In this document: positions 13,239-21,390 of the stretch, piece after piece
Numbering within the stretch: the stretch's first letter is position 1
Layout of the letters: every line of letters starts with the position of its first letter
From: Dietzia sp. NCCP-2495
Lineage (GTDB): Bacteria > Actinomycetota > Actinomycetes > Mycobacteriales > Mycobacteriaceae
DNA length: 64,000 nt
Reading direction: 5' to 3'
Assembly (NCBI RefSeq): GCF_026011735.1
Contig: NZ_BRVN01000001.1
Span: 372,001 to 436,000, forward strand
Position numbers and translations under genes: made by a program
The notes under the pieces: generated by a model
Told to the model about the DNA's origin: nothing
Seen by the model: the letters and a program-made list of their open reading frames with translations, nothing else
The model's database searches: none

Positions 13239-14024
13239 TCAGATGATCTTCTGGGCGACGAGGTACTTGGCGATGTCGTTGCCGCCCTCGCCCTCGTCCG
13301 TGACCTTCTCGCCCGCGGCGCGCGGCGGCTTGGGGGTGACGGAGGTGACCTTGGAGGCGGAGTTCTCCCCGCCCACCTGCGCGGCCTCGACATTGGTGTC
13401 GGCCAGGGTCATGGTCTCGACCGGCTTCTTTTTGGCCGCCATGATCCCCTTGAACGACGGGAAGCGCGGCTCGTTGATCTTCTCCGAGACCGACACGATG
13501 CACGGCAGCGACGCCTCGACGCCGAAGATGCCCTCATCGGTCTCGCGCTCGCCCTTGGCCACACCGTCGGCGATCTCGAGCTTGCTCATGTGGGTGAGCT
13601 GCGGGAGGCCGAGGTACTCGGCGAGAATAGCCGGCAGCGCGCCCATCCGTCCGTCGGAGGCCTCGTTGCCACAGATGACCAGCTCGGTGCCCTCGATGGT
13701 TCCGAGCACGTTGGCCAGCGCCCACGCGGTCTGGACCACGTCGGATCCGTGCAGGGCCTCGTCATTCAGGTGGATGGCCTTGTCCGCACCCATAGAGAGG
13801 GCCTTGCGGATCGCCTCGGTGGCGCGCTCGGGACCGGCGCACAGCACGGTCACCTCGCCCTCGCCGGCCTCCTTGATCTGGAGCGCCTGCTCGACGGCAC
13901 GCTCGTTGATCTCGTCCAGAATCGCGTCCGCGGCTTCACGGTCCAGCGTGTGGTCCGAGTCGTTGAGCTTCTTGTCGGACTCGTAGTCCGGAACCTGCTT
14001 GATCAATACGACGATATTCGTCAT
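13239..14024 (-). CDS. etfB: Electron transfer flavoprotein subunit beta
   Basis: This 261-residue partner of EtfA has the family opening MTNIVVLIKQVPDYESDKKL, the AMP-binding region near CAGPERATEAIRKALSMGAD, and the recognition-loop region LPQLTHMSKLEIADG. An AGGAGGT Shine-Dalgarno precedes the ATG. It links beta-oxidation, for which this window also encodes ligases and a thiolase, to respiration. Confidence 0.97.
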   Translation of the reverse strand: MTNIVVLIKQVPDYESDKKLNDSDHTLDREAADAILDEINERAVEQALQIKEAGEGEVTVLCAGPERATEAIRKALSMGADKAIHLNDEALHGSDVVQTAWALANVLGTIEGTELVICGNEASDGRMGALPAILAEYLGLPQLTHMSKLEIADGVAKGERETDEGIFGVEASLPCIVSVSEKINEPRFPSFKGIMAAKKKPVETMTLADTNVEAAQVGGENSASKVTSVTPKPPRAAGEKVTDEGEGGNDIAKYLVAQKII

Positions 14025-14150
14025 CGGCCTGCGTCGACCTCCTGCGAGTCGGGGCTGGGTTTGATCCGCCGGACATGACGGATCGCACCGGGTTGTGGTC
14101 CTGAGTCACACAATAACGCGCCCGGGGCCGTGGACGCAGTGTCGGGTCCG

Positions 14151-15782
14151 TCAATTGATCCGCTTCTCCCAGCCCGCCCAGGCCGAATCACGCAGTTCGT
14201 TCTTGCGGACTTTGCCCGTCGAGGTCCTCGGCAGGGCAGGCGTGATCTCCACCGCGCCGGGCACTTTGTAGCGGGCGATCCTGGTCCGGCAGTGCTCGAT
14301 CACCCCGGCCTCGTCAAGCTCCGAGCCGGGGCACACCACGACGTACGCCTTGGGCCGCTCGCCCCACTTCTCGTCCGGCATCGACACGACCGCGCAGTCC
14401 ATGACCTCGGGGTGCGAGGCGATGGCCTGCTCGACCTCGATGGTCGAGATGTTCTCGCCTCCGGAGACAACGACGTCCTTGGCCCGGTCGAGGAGCTGGA
14501 CGTAGCCGTCCGGATGCATCACGCCGAGGTCACCGGAGTGGAACCACCCGCCGGCGAACGCTGCCTCCGTGGCTTCGGGGTCCCGGAAGTAGCCCTTCAT
14601 GACCCCGTTTCCGCGCATGACGACCTCGCCCATGGTCACGCCGTCGGCCGGCACGTCGACGAGCCTGCGCTCCCCCGGCGAGGTCCGCTCGACGACACGC
14701 ACCGTGTCTGCGTGGATCATCGCCACACCCTGGCGGGACTTGAGGGCGGCGCGCTCGTCCGGGTCGAGCTGCGCCCAGCCCGGCTGCGGGATGCACTCGG
14801 TGAACGGACCATAGGTCTCGGTAAGCCCGTACACCTGCGTCACGTCGATGCCCAGGTCCTCGAATCGCCGCAGGATCGTCGGAGACGGCGGAGCGCCGGC
14901 GGTGACCATGCTGATCCCCTCGACCGGGCGGGCTGCGGGATCGTCCGCGATGGCGGAGAGAACGGCCGGGGCTCCGGCGAGCCGGTTGATCTGCTCGGAG
15001 TCGAACGCCCGCCAGATCTGGTCACCGCGGACCGCACGGAGACAGACGTGGGTACCCCGGGCGCCGGTCAACGCCCAGGTGGTGCACCATCCGTTGCAGT
15101 GGAACATCGGCAGGGTCCACAGGTACCGGGAGTCCGCGTCGAACTTCTGCGTGACGATCTCGCCGAGCGCGTTGAGGTACGCACCACGGTGGGTGTACAT
15201 GACGCCCTTGGGGCGACCCGTGGTCCCCGAGGTGTAGTTGACGGCGATGATCGAGTCCTCGTCCTCGACACCCCACGGCACGGGCTGCGGGGACGCCTGG
15301 GCGAGCGCGTCCTCGAACGCCTCGGCTCGCGGCCCGAACCGCGCGGGGTCCGGCTGGGTGCCGTCAGCGTCGGGCGTCACCAGCACCAGCCGGATCGACT
15401 CAGGTAACTCGTCCCCGAGCCCCGCGAGCAGTTCGGCGTCGGCGATGAGCACCTCGATGCCGGCGTGGTCGACGATGTAGGCGATCTCGGCCGGGGCCAG
15501 TCGCGTGTTGAGCGCCACCACGGCGGCACCGGCGAGTGGCACACCGAACTGGGCGAGCAACGCCTCTGCGGAGTTGGGCGCGAGTACGCCGACGCGGTCT
15601 TCACGCGTCACCCCGCGCATCGTCAGGAGCGAGGCGAGTCGGGTGGCCCGTTCGGCGAACTCGGCATAGGTCTGGCGGCGCGGGCCGTCCACCACGGCGG
15701 TCGCGTCGGGAGACACACGCGCCGCCTTCTCGAGGAAGGTCAGCGGGGTCAGTGCCGTGTCGAGTCCGGAGGTGGCGGTCAT
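14151..15782 (-). CDS. Medium/long-chain acyl-CoA synthetase (AMP-forming)
   Basis: This 543-residue ANL-superfamily enzyme activates a fatty acid to acyl-AMP and then acyl-CoA. It has the P-loop YTSGTTGRPKGVMYTH (about residues 180-195), the adenine motif QVYGLTETYGPF, the hinge motif YVQLLDRAKDVVVSGGENIS, and the C-terminal catalytic Lys in LPRTSTGKVRKNELR. It resembles AlkK/FadD-type ligases; chain length cannot be predicted. AAAGGTGA precedes the ATG. It is divergent from a lipoprotein gene and lies just upstream of etfBA on the same strand. Confidence 0.92.
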   Translation of the reverse strand: MTATSGLDTALTPLTFLEKAARVSPDATAVVDGPRRQTYAEFAERATRLASLLTMRGVTREDRVGVLAPNSAEALLAQFGVPLAGAAVVALNTRLAPAEIAYIVDHAGIEVLIADAELLAGLGDELPESIRLVLVTPDADGTQPDPARFGPRAEAFEDALAQASPQPVPWGVEDEDSIIAVNYTSGTTGRPKGVMYTHRGAYLNALGEIVTQKFDADSRYLWTLPMFHCNGWCTTWALTGARGTHVCLRAVRGDQIWRAFDSEQINRLAGAPAVLSAIADDPAARPVEGISMVTAGAPPSPTILRRFEDLGIDVTQVYGLTETYGPFTECIPQPGWAQLDPDERAALKSRQGVAMIHADTVRVVERTSPGERRLVDVPADGVTMGEVVMRGNGVMKGYFRDPEATEAAFAGGWFHSGDLGVMHPDGYVQLLDRAKDVVVSGGENISTIEVEQAIASHPEVMDCAVVSMPDEKWGERPKAYVVVCPGSELDEAGVIEHCRTRIARYKVPGAVEITPALPRTSTGKVRKNELRDSAWAGWEKRIN

Positions 15783-15943
15783 CGCAGGTATTCACCTTTC
15801 GTGGAAAGTGCCGTGATGCCAGTCACAGTAGCGCCGCGCATGCCGGTCCACCGCGCCGTTCGCTCCGAGATCCCCCGCCGCCGGGTGTGCCGCTGATCCC
15901 TGCGACACGGTGCGCCCGACGTCGGGCCATGCGCGGTGCGGAC

Positions 15944-15949
15944 TAGTCT
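15944..15949 (+). promoter_or_regulatory. Predicted -10 element for the beta-propeller lipoprotein gene
   Basis: TAGTCT is followed by six bases and then a GTG at 15956 in frame with the lipoprotein. The transcript could therefore be leaderless from 15956 or carry a 39-nt leader to the Shine-Dalgarno-led GTG at 15995. Confidence 0.45.
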
Positions 15950-15994
15950 CAGGCGGTGACTCTCGCCACGGGGGTCGGCAACGAGGGAGGAACT

Positions 15995-17362
15995 GTGGGA
16001 CCGGCATCGACTCCGCGCGCCACGCGGACCCTGGCCGCCGCACTCGCGGTGGGGCTGCTCGCCGGCTGTGTCTCGCACACCGAGAGCGGCGGCGCGCGGA
16101 TGAGCCAGGCGGCGAGTTGGTCCTCGGTCACAGGCGGACCATCCAATTCGGGCCGCGCGCATTCGGAGCTCGCCGATGCCCCGGAGTTGCTGTGGTCGCG
16201 GACGCTGGGCGCGCCGGCGATCGGTGTGGCCAGCTCGGATGGTCTCGGGTCGCTCTTCCAGGCGACGGTGTCCGAGCGCGGGTGCAACGTGTGGTCGCTG
16301 TCGATGGACGACGGCCGTAAGAACTGGTGCATGCGGATGCCCACCGACGGCCCGCGCATCACCGCGACCGTCGACGGGCGCGGAACCCTGTTTGTCCCGA
16401 TGTACGGCGGTGTCAGCTCGGTGGCCGCCGAGGGCGAGAACCGGTGGTTCGCCCCGATCCGCGGCATCCCCACGACCGTGACGCTGCTGGACGAGCGTCA
16501 CCTGCTGCTCATCAGCCACCAGGGCGCGGCACGCGTCGTCAACACCCACACCGGACTCGACTCCTCCCCGGAGATGCGGCTCGCCGGGGAGATCACCACG
16601 AGCGACCACGGCTACGGGCTGCCGTGGTGCGGGATCGGCGAGTCGGGGTGCCCGGTACCCGGACCCGCAGCGGTCGACACGAACTCCGCCACCGCATATG
16701 TGACGGTGTGGACGCCGGGCGCCGACGACCCCGAGTTGGTCGCCGTGCGGTTCGTCGACGGCGAGTACCCGACGCTCGAGGAACTGTGGCGCGTGCCGCT
16801 GCCCGGAGGGCGCCTCGGTGTGCCCCCGGTGCTCTCCGACGACGGTGCGACGGTCTACGTCCACGACGCGGACGGCGACCTCCGTGCCTTCGCGACCGCG
16901 GACGGGACCGGGACGTGGTCCACCCCGATCGGGTACCGACCCGACCTGCCGCCGGCGCTGCTCCCCGACGGGACGCTGGTCACCGGTGGCCGCACGACGA
17001 CGGTGTGGAAGGGACCCGACGACGACCACGACGACGACGCCGGCCCGGCACCGGTCGTGGCGCTCTCCGGCGGCGACGGTTCGGGCCGGGAGCTCTGGCG
17101 GCGCGATGACCTGCAGCAGTTGACCAACCCGGCCGCGACCGCGGACGGCCGGGTGGTGGTGGCCGTCCGGGCGGCGGACTCTTCCGACGACGACGACTCC
17201 GGGCCCGGAATCGCCCTACACCTGCTCGACGGTGCGGACGGGCACACGATCCACCGCATCGAGGTCCCCGCCGCGACCGGTCCGGTCTCCGGTCTGAGCA
17301 TCGACGACGACGGTCACATCGCTCTCACCACCGGCCTGGGCGCGGTCTACGTCTACGAATAG
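15995..17362 (+). CDS. Exported lipoprotein with PQQ-like beta-propeller
   Basis: This 455-residue protein has a lipoprotein signal peptide: Arg-rich n-region, hydrophobic TLAAALAVGLLAG, and the lipobox cysteine Cys25 (LLAGC). The mature part has recurring propeller blades with Asp/Gly-rich turns such as DGTLVTGGRTTTVW and a closing DDDGHIALTTGLGAVYVYE. It probably acts at the outer face of the membrane as a scaffold; there are no catalytic residues to name. GTG 15995 has a strong GGGAGGA 4 nt upstream and gives a normal signal length. An in-frame GTG at 15956 would add 13 residues. I recall Rv3035 as a similar protein in the same block. Confidence 0.82.
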   Translation: MGPASTPRATRTLAAALAVGLLAGCVSHTESGGARMSQAASWSSVTGGPSNSGRAHSELADAPELLWSRTLGAPAIGVASSDGLGSLFQATVSERGCNVWSLSMDDGRKNWCMRMPTDGPRITATVDGRGTLFVPMYGGVSSVAAEGENRWFAPIRGIPTTVTLLDERHLLLISHQGAARVVNTHTGLDSSPEMRLAGEITTSDHGYGLPWCGIGESGCPVPGPAAVDTNSATAYVTVWTPGADDPELVAVRFVDGEYPTLEELWRVPLPGGRLGVPPVLSDDGATVYVHDADGDLRAFATADGTGTWSTPIGYRPDLPPALLPDGTLVTGGRTTTVWKGPDDDHDDDAGPAPVVALSGGDGSGRELWRRDDLQQLTNPAATADGRVVVAVRAADSSDDDDSGPGIALHLLDGADGHTIHRIEVPAATGPVSGLSIDDDGHIALTTGLGAVYVYE

Positions 17363-17397
17363 AGCCTGCGCTCACGAGTAACCCCGCGCGCACAGCA

Positions 17398-18606
17398 CTA
17401 TCCGCGGCGTCGCGGCCCGCAGACGAACACCACCGCCGAGCGGTCGATGCGGGTCACCACCAGTGCCAGTGGCCGCGAACCCTTGAGCGCCAGAGACTTC
17501 CGCAGGACATCGGGATCCACGTCGACACCGCGGACGAGGATCTCCATAGACCCGCAGTCCCTCGCCCGCAGGACCCTGCGGAGTTCTTTTCTGTCGAGCC
17601 GGCACCGGTCGAGGACCTCGAATCCCGAGTATCCGGGCGGGATCTCCGGACCCGTCAGGTGGGCAATCCGAGGATCGAGTTGCCGCAGCCCGTGACGGCG
17701 GGCCCAGTGCCGTACCAGCCCTGCCCGGACGACCGCCCCGTCCGGATCCACGATGAACGCCTCCGGCTCGGGGTGTGCGTCGACGTCGTCGTCGTCACCG
17801 TCGGTCACCTCCTCGACATGCACGGCGACACCATCGGACTCCAGGCGCGGCGGTCCCCACGGGCCGGGTTCCCCGGCGCCGACGGTGCGGACCACAGTGG
17901 CGCGGCGACCCACTCCCCCGGACAATCCCTCGGACCACAGACACGCCTCGCGTACCGAGCCGTCGAGTGACACCACCTCCACCTCGCCCCGGTGATCCAG
18001 GACCGACGTGTCCAGGCCGGGCGCGCACTTGATCACGTGATCGCGGCCGCCGACCACCTCCAGCAGCGCCGGCAGCGGCGGGCTGAGCTGGGCGGGGTCG
18101 TGGATCCGGCGTCCACCGGAGCGTCGCGCCGGATCGGCGACGATCACGGCGTCCCGGCTCGGCGGGGCGAGCGCATCCGCGACACACACCAGCGCCCCGG
18201 GGACGTTCCGGGTGGCCATGCGCGCACGCACCGGATCGAGATCGGACCCCACCACACGGTCGGCGGTGCGGACCAGTTCGCCGAGCTCAGCTCCGACCGA
18301 ACAGGTCACGTCGTGGACAACGCGACTCGACAGACGTAGAGCGCGCAATGCGGCAACCGGCCAGGCGGTCGCCTGCTGCACCGCCTCGTCCGTGAGCACC
18401 ATCCGATCCGCACCGCGGATCCGGCCGGCCGCCCGCGTCCGCGCCGTCACCACGTCGATCGCCGCGGCGGCGTGCTGCGGGTCGACCCGGCGCACCGCCT
18501 CCGTCGACGCGACCACCTGCGTACGCGAGAAATCGAGCCCGTCCGCGACCTCCAGGAGCGCGCGGCCGGCAGCGGTGAGCAGGAAATCCAGATCCTCCGG
18601 GGTCAC
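17398..18606 (-). CDS. Class I SAM-dependent methyltransferase with THUMP-like C-terminal domain
   Basis: This 402-residue protein has a Rossmann methyltransferase core: VVHDVTCSVGAELGELV (motif I, about residues 96-112), VVGSDLDPVRARMATRN and AVIVADPARRSGGRR (motif IV-like, DPAR). A C-terminal THUMP-like region contains LDRKELRRVLRARDCGSMEILVRG. RNA is the probable substrate by analogy with THUMP proteins, but the specific target is unknown. The GTG start has a TAGGGT -10 exactly 6 nt upstream that overlaps the Nudix stop codon. Confidence 0.83.
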   Translation of the reverse strand: MTPEDLDFLLTAAGRALLEVADGLDFSRTQVVASTEAVRRVDPQHAAAAIDVVTARTRAAGRIRGADRMVLTDEAVQQATAWPVAALRALRLSSRVVHDVTCSVGAELGELVRTADRVVGSDLDPVRARMATRNVPGALVCVADALAPPSRDAVIVADPARRSGGRRIHDPAQLSPPLPALLEVVGGRDHVIKCAPGLDTSVLDHRGEVEVVSLDGSVREACLWSEGLSGGVGRRATVVRTVGAGEPGPWGPPRLESDGVAVHVEEVTDGDDDDVDAHPEPEAFIVDPDGAVVRAGLVRHWARRHGLRQLDPRIAHLTGPEIPPGYSGFEVLDRCRLDRKELRRVLRARDCGSMEILVRGVDVDPDVLRKSLALKGSRPLALVVTRIDRSAVVFVCGPRRRG

Positions 18607-18612
18607 GGGCGC

Positions 18613-18618
18613 ACCCTA
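18613..18618 (-). promoter_or_regulatory. Predicted -10 for leaderless methyltransferase mRNA, overlapping the Nudix stop codon
   Basis: On the minus strand TAGGGT is followed by six bases and GTG at 18606. The first three bases of the hexamer are the TAG stop codon of the upstream Nudix gene. Confidence 0.45.
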
Positions 18619-19416
18619 GTGCCCACCCGGAGCGATGTCGCGGTGGGCCCCGAGGACCTCGGCGACGTCCGTGGCGGCGGCGAGGTCGGTGAGCACGTGC
18701 AGGGTCGGGCGCAACATCCCCAGCCGGCCCAAGGTCCCGGCGTGGGCGGCATCGTCGGCCCTGATCCACTCGGCCGACCTGGCCTCGCTGGTCCCACCGT
18801 CCGGCTCCGCGCCGTCGGGAAGGGCGGCGACGAAGAACAGCGTGTCGTACCGACGCGGCGGGCCGACGGGCGTGGTCCACCGGTCCCACGGCCGCAACAG
18901 GTGCGCGGACAGGACCAGCCCGTGGTCCCGCAGCAGGCCGTCGAGATCGCCCGCCCCCGCGTCGAGGGCGTCTCGCTCGTCGCGGCCGGGCCAGACGGGA
19001 ATGACACCCTGCGCGGCGTCGTGGTCCGGCACTGCGTCATGGTCCGACACTGCGTCGAGGTCCGGCACTGCGTCGAGGTCCGGCTCCGCGAGGAGGACCC
19101 CCGTCTCCTCGAACAGCTCGCGCACCACGCCCCGCACCGCGGCGCCGGCACGCCTGACCGAGATGTGGAACCGGTCGGCCCACCACGTCGCGTCGGGGCC
19201 CCGCCACCGGCGCGTTCCGAGGTGGTCACGACGCTCCACACCTCCCCCGGGAAACACCGACATCCCCGCCGCGAACTGCATCGTCGCCACCCGGTGCTGC
19301 AGGAACACCTCGACCCCGGCACCGACACGGGCCTCGCGGATCAGCGCCACTGTCGCGGCCTCGCGCACCGGTACCTCCTCCGGGACATACGCCTCGTCCC
19401 GCGGACGCGTCGTCAT
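18616..19416 (-). CDS. Nudix hydrolase
   Basis: This 266-residue hydrolase probably cleaves a nucleoside-diphosphate-linked or CoA-type substrate. The Nudix region is present but with a long spacer: MSVFPGGGVERRD (about residues 52-64), then VRGVVRELFEETGVLL (about 96-111). This is the large-insert form seen in actinobacterial members. Right after the box lies a short repeat (PDLDAV-PDLDAV-SDHDAV-PDHDAA, about 115-137) encoded by an 18-bp tandem repeat. The gene overlaps the ABC ATPase gene by 4 bp. I recall Rv3040c-Rv3041c as the same pair. Confidence 0.86.
   Translation of the reverse strand: MTTRPRDEAYVPEEVPVREAATVALIREARVGAGVEVFLQHRVATMQFAAGMSVFPGGGVERRDHLGTRRWRGPDATWWADRFHISVRRAGAAVRGVVRELFEETGVLLAEPDLDAVPDLDAVSDHDAVPDHDAAQGVIPVWPGRDERDALDAGAGDLDGLLRDHGLVLSAHLLRPWDRWTTPVGPPRRYDTLFFVAALPDGAEPDGGTSEARSAEWIRADDAAHAGTLGRLGMLRPTLHVLTDLAAATDVAEVLGAHRDIAPGGH
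19026..19093 (-). repeat. 18-bp tandem repeat inside the Nudix gene, about 3.7 copies
   Basis: Near-identical 18-mers of the form GAGGTCCGGCACTGCGTC (plus strand) follow one another, keeping the reading frame and encoding six-residue units such as PDLDAV and SDHDAV. Copy number could vary between strains without a frameshift. Confidence 0.75.
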
Positions 19417-20255
19417 GCCTGTCGGTGCCGACCCGCACGGCGTGACCGACGCGCGAAGTACCGACCGTCGATCACGGACACGGTGATAGCCTGCGCGAAC
19501 GCGCGGCTGAGGTTCTCCGAGGTGATCACGTCCTCGATGAGTCCCATCGCCGTGACCTCACCCTCCGCCAACAGCATGGCGTGCGTGAACCCCGGGGGGA
19601 TCTCCTCGACGTGATGGGTGACGAGCACCGTCGCGGGTGCGTCCGGGTCGAGAGCCATGTCGCCCAACCGCGCGACGAGGTCCTCGCGGCCCCCGAGATC
19701 GAGCCCGGCACCCGGTTCGTCCAACAGCAGCAGCTCCGGATCGGTCATCAACGCACGGGCGATGAGGACCCGCTTGCGTTCGCCTTCCGACAGGGTCCCC
19801 CACGTCCGCTCGGCCAGATGCTCCGCCCCGATCGCCTCCAACATATCCGCGGCCCGGTCGAAATCAATCTGGTCGTAGCGCTCGCGCCACCGTCCCAGCA
19901 CCGCGTACCCGGCCGAGACCACCAGGTCCTGCACCACTTCGTCACCCGGGATCCGGCCGGCCACCGCCACCGAGGACATGCCCAGACGACTACGGAGCTC
20001 GGTCACCTCGGTGCGCCCGAGCTGCTCGCCGACGATCACCGCCGTGCCCGTGCTCGGGTACTCCAGTGCGGCGGCGATCTTGAGCAGCGACGTCTTGCCT
20101 GCGCCGTTCGGCCCCAACACCACCCACCGCTCGTCCAGCTCCACCTGCCAGGACAACGGGCCGACGAGACTCTTGCCCTCACGGCGCAGGGAGACGTCCC
20201 TCAAATCCAGGACGAGGTCGGGGTCGATGTCGATGGGGGTACTCACGGCGCCCAT
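19413..20255 (-). CDS. ABC transporter ATP-binding protein, stand-alone
   Basis: This 280-residue ATPase has Walker A LGPNGAGKTSLLKI (about residues 48-61), signature LSEGERKRVLIARAL (about 155-169), Walker B ELLLLDEPGAGLD and the switch His in VLVTHHVEEIPPGFTH. No permease gene is adjacent; the operon continues into a Nudix hydrolase. It may work with a permease encoded elsewhere or as a non-transport ABC protein. ATG 20255 is used; a GTG at 20246 is an alternative. A perfect 16-bp palindrome lies just upstream (20269-20284). Confidence 0.9.
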   Translation of the reverse strand: MGAVSTPIDIDPDLVLDLRDVSLRREGKSLVGPLSWQVELDERWVVLGPNGAGKTSLLKIAAALEYPSTGTAVIVGEQLGRTEVTELRSRLGMSSVAVAGRIPGDEVVQDLVVSAGYAVLGRWRERYDQIDFDRAADMLEAIGAEHLAERTWGTLSEGERKRVLIARALMTDPELLLLDEPGAGLDLGGREDLVARLGDMALDPDAPATVLVTHHVEEIPPGFTHAMLLAEGEVTAMGLIEDVITSENLSRAFAQAITVSVIDGRYFARRSRRAGRHRQA

Positions 20256-20268
20256 CTAACCCCTAATC

Positions 20269-20284
20269 CGCCACCCGGGTGGCG
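20269..20284. promoter_or_regulatory. Perfect 16-bp palindrome, possible operator
   Basis: CGCCACCCGGGTGGCG is exactly self-complementary. It sits 14 bp upstream of the ABC ATPase start and 77 bp past the ybbN-like stop. With no loop it is a better protein-binding site than a hairpin. The cognate regulator is unknown. Confidence 0.4.
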
Positions 20285-20360
20285 AGGCACACGGACTCAT
20301 CCGCCAAACCCCTCGACACGGCACGGCGGAATCGCGAGACGGTGCGACGGCGGCGACAGC

Positions 20361-21341
20361 TCAGTACAGAGCGCTCGCGAGGTTCCGGCGAGCGGTGAGC
20401 ACTCGCGGGTCATCCGCCGGAAGTGCCTCGAGCAGTTCGAGCAGACGGGTCCGCAGGGTGGCGCGATCGTCGCCGAAATGCACCCGGATCGCGTCCGTCA
20501 GGACGTCGTACGCCGAGTCGTACTCACCCGACACCAGGAGCAGGTCGGCGGACCGCAGGGCGGCCGCGACGGTGCCGTCCCTCGCGTCGGCGCCGTCCAC
20601 TGCGTCGGCACCGCTGCCGCCGCCGGTCTCGTCCGCCACCCGTCGGGACGCCTGGACATATCGCAGCGCCTCGACGAGTTCGTGATCGCCGGGACGCGCC
20701 TCGACCAGGGAACTGAAAAGCTCTTCAGCGGTGGCCAGATCTCCCTCGGACAGGGCCTCTTCCGCCGCGTCCAACTCGGGGTCCGACACCTCCCCAGGGG
20801 CCTCGACTGACGGACCGGACTCGGGACCGGTGAGCTTGCCCTCCGTCGCACGCAACACCGCGTCGAGCCATTGCCGCAGAGCCTCCTCGGGCTGCTCGCC
20901 CTCGAAATCGGCGAGCGGACGCCCTGCCGCGATCGCGAAGACCGACGGCACCGTACGCGCCTGGAGCGCCTGGGCGATACCCGGCGACACGTCCACGTCC
21001 ACGGTCGCGTGGACCCACGCGCCGTCCGCCTCGTCGGCCATCGCGCCCAACAGCGCGGTCAGCGTCGTGGGTGCTCGCCGGGAGACCAATTCGATGATCA
21101 CGGGCACCTGGCCCGATCGAACGAGGACCTCCTGCTCGAACGTCGACTCGTCCACCTGTACCCGGGTGGCGGCGCCACCGGTGGGCCGCGCACCTGCCTG
21201 CCCCGGAGCGCGACCGTCTGCGGTCGCGCTGCGCTGGGCTTCGGCACGGTTCTTCAGCCCCGTGAGGTCGACGGCGCCGGCGAGCGACGCCGCGAGCTTC
21301 TGCTCGACGGCGGACGGGGGACGGTTACCTGGTCTCGACAC
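20361..21341 (-). CDS. YbbN/CnoX-like thioredoxin-fold TPR protein lacking CXXC
   Basis: This 326-residue protein has a thioredoxin-like fold (about residues 60-165) followed by TPR-like helices (ELDAAEEALSEGDLATAEELF; LLVSGEYDSAYDVL; ARRNLASALY). Where thioredoxin has WCxxC it reads SRRAPTT, with no cysteine, so redox catalysis is not possible. By analogy to YbbN/CnoX it may be a chaperone-linked holdase. The start is GTG at 21341, with CAGGAT 7 nt upstream as a possible leaderless -10. I recall Rv1324 beside the thiolase gene in M. tuberculosis. Confidence 0.85.
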   Translation of the reverse strand: MSRPGNRPPSAVEQKLAASLAGAVDLTGLKNRAEAQRSATADGRAPGQAGARPTGGAATRVQVDESTFEQEVLVRSGQVPVIIELVSRRAPTTLTALLGAMADEADGAWVHATVDVDVSPGIAQALQARTVPSVFAIAAGRPLADFEGEQPEEALRQWLDAVLRATEGKLTGPESGPSVEAPGEVSDPELDAAEEALSEGDLATAEELFSSLVEARPGDHELVEALRYVQASRRVADETGGGSGADAVDGADARDGTVAAALRSADLLLVSGEYDSAYDVLTDAIRVHFGDDRATLRTRLLELLEALPADDPRVLTARRNLASALY

Positions 21342-21390
21342 GGTCCCGATCCTGCCACGCCGCCGCCGAGGCTGCTGCAGCGGCCGGTGT

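Noticed and set aside
12123-14078. A 651-codon open frame on the plus strand
   Set aside because: It is antisense to etfA and etfB. The translation is Leu/Gly/Asp biased with no recognisable domain.
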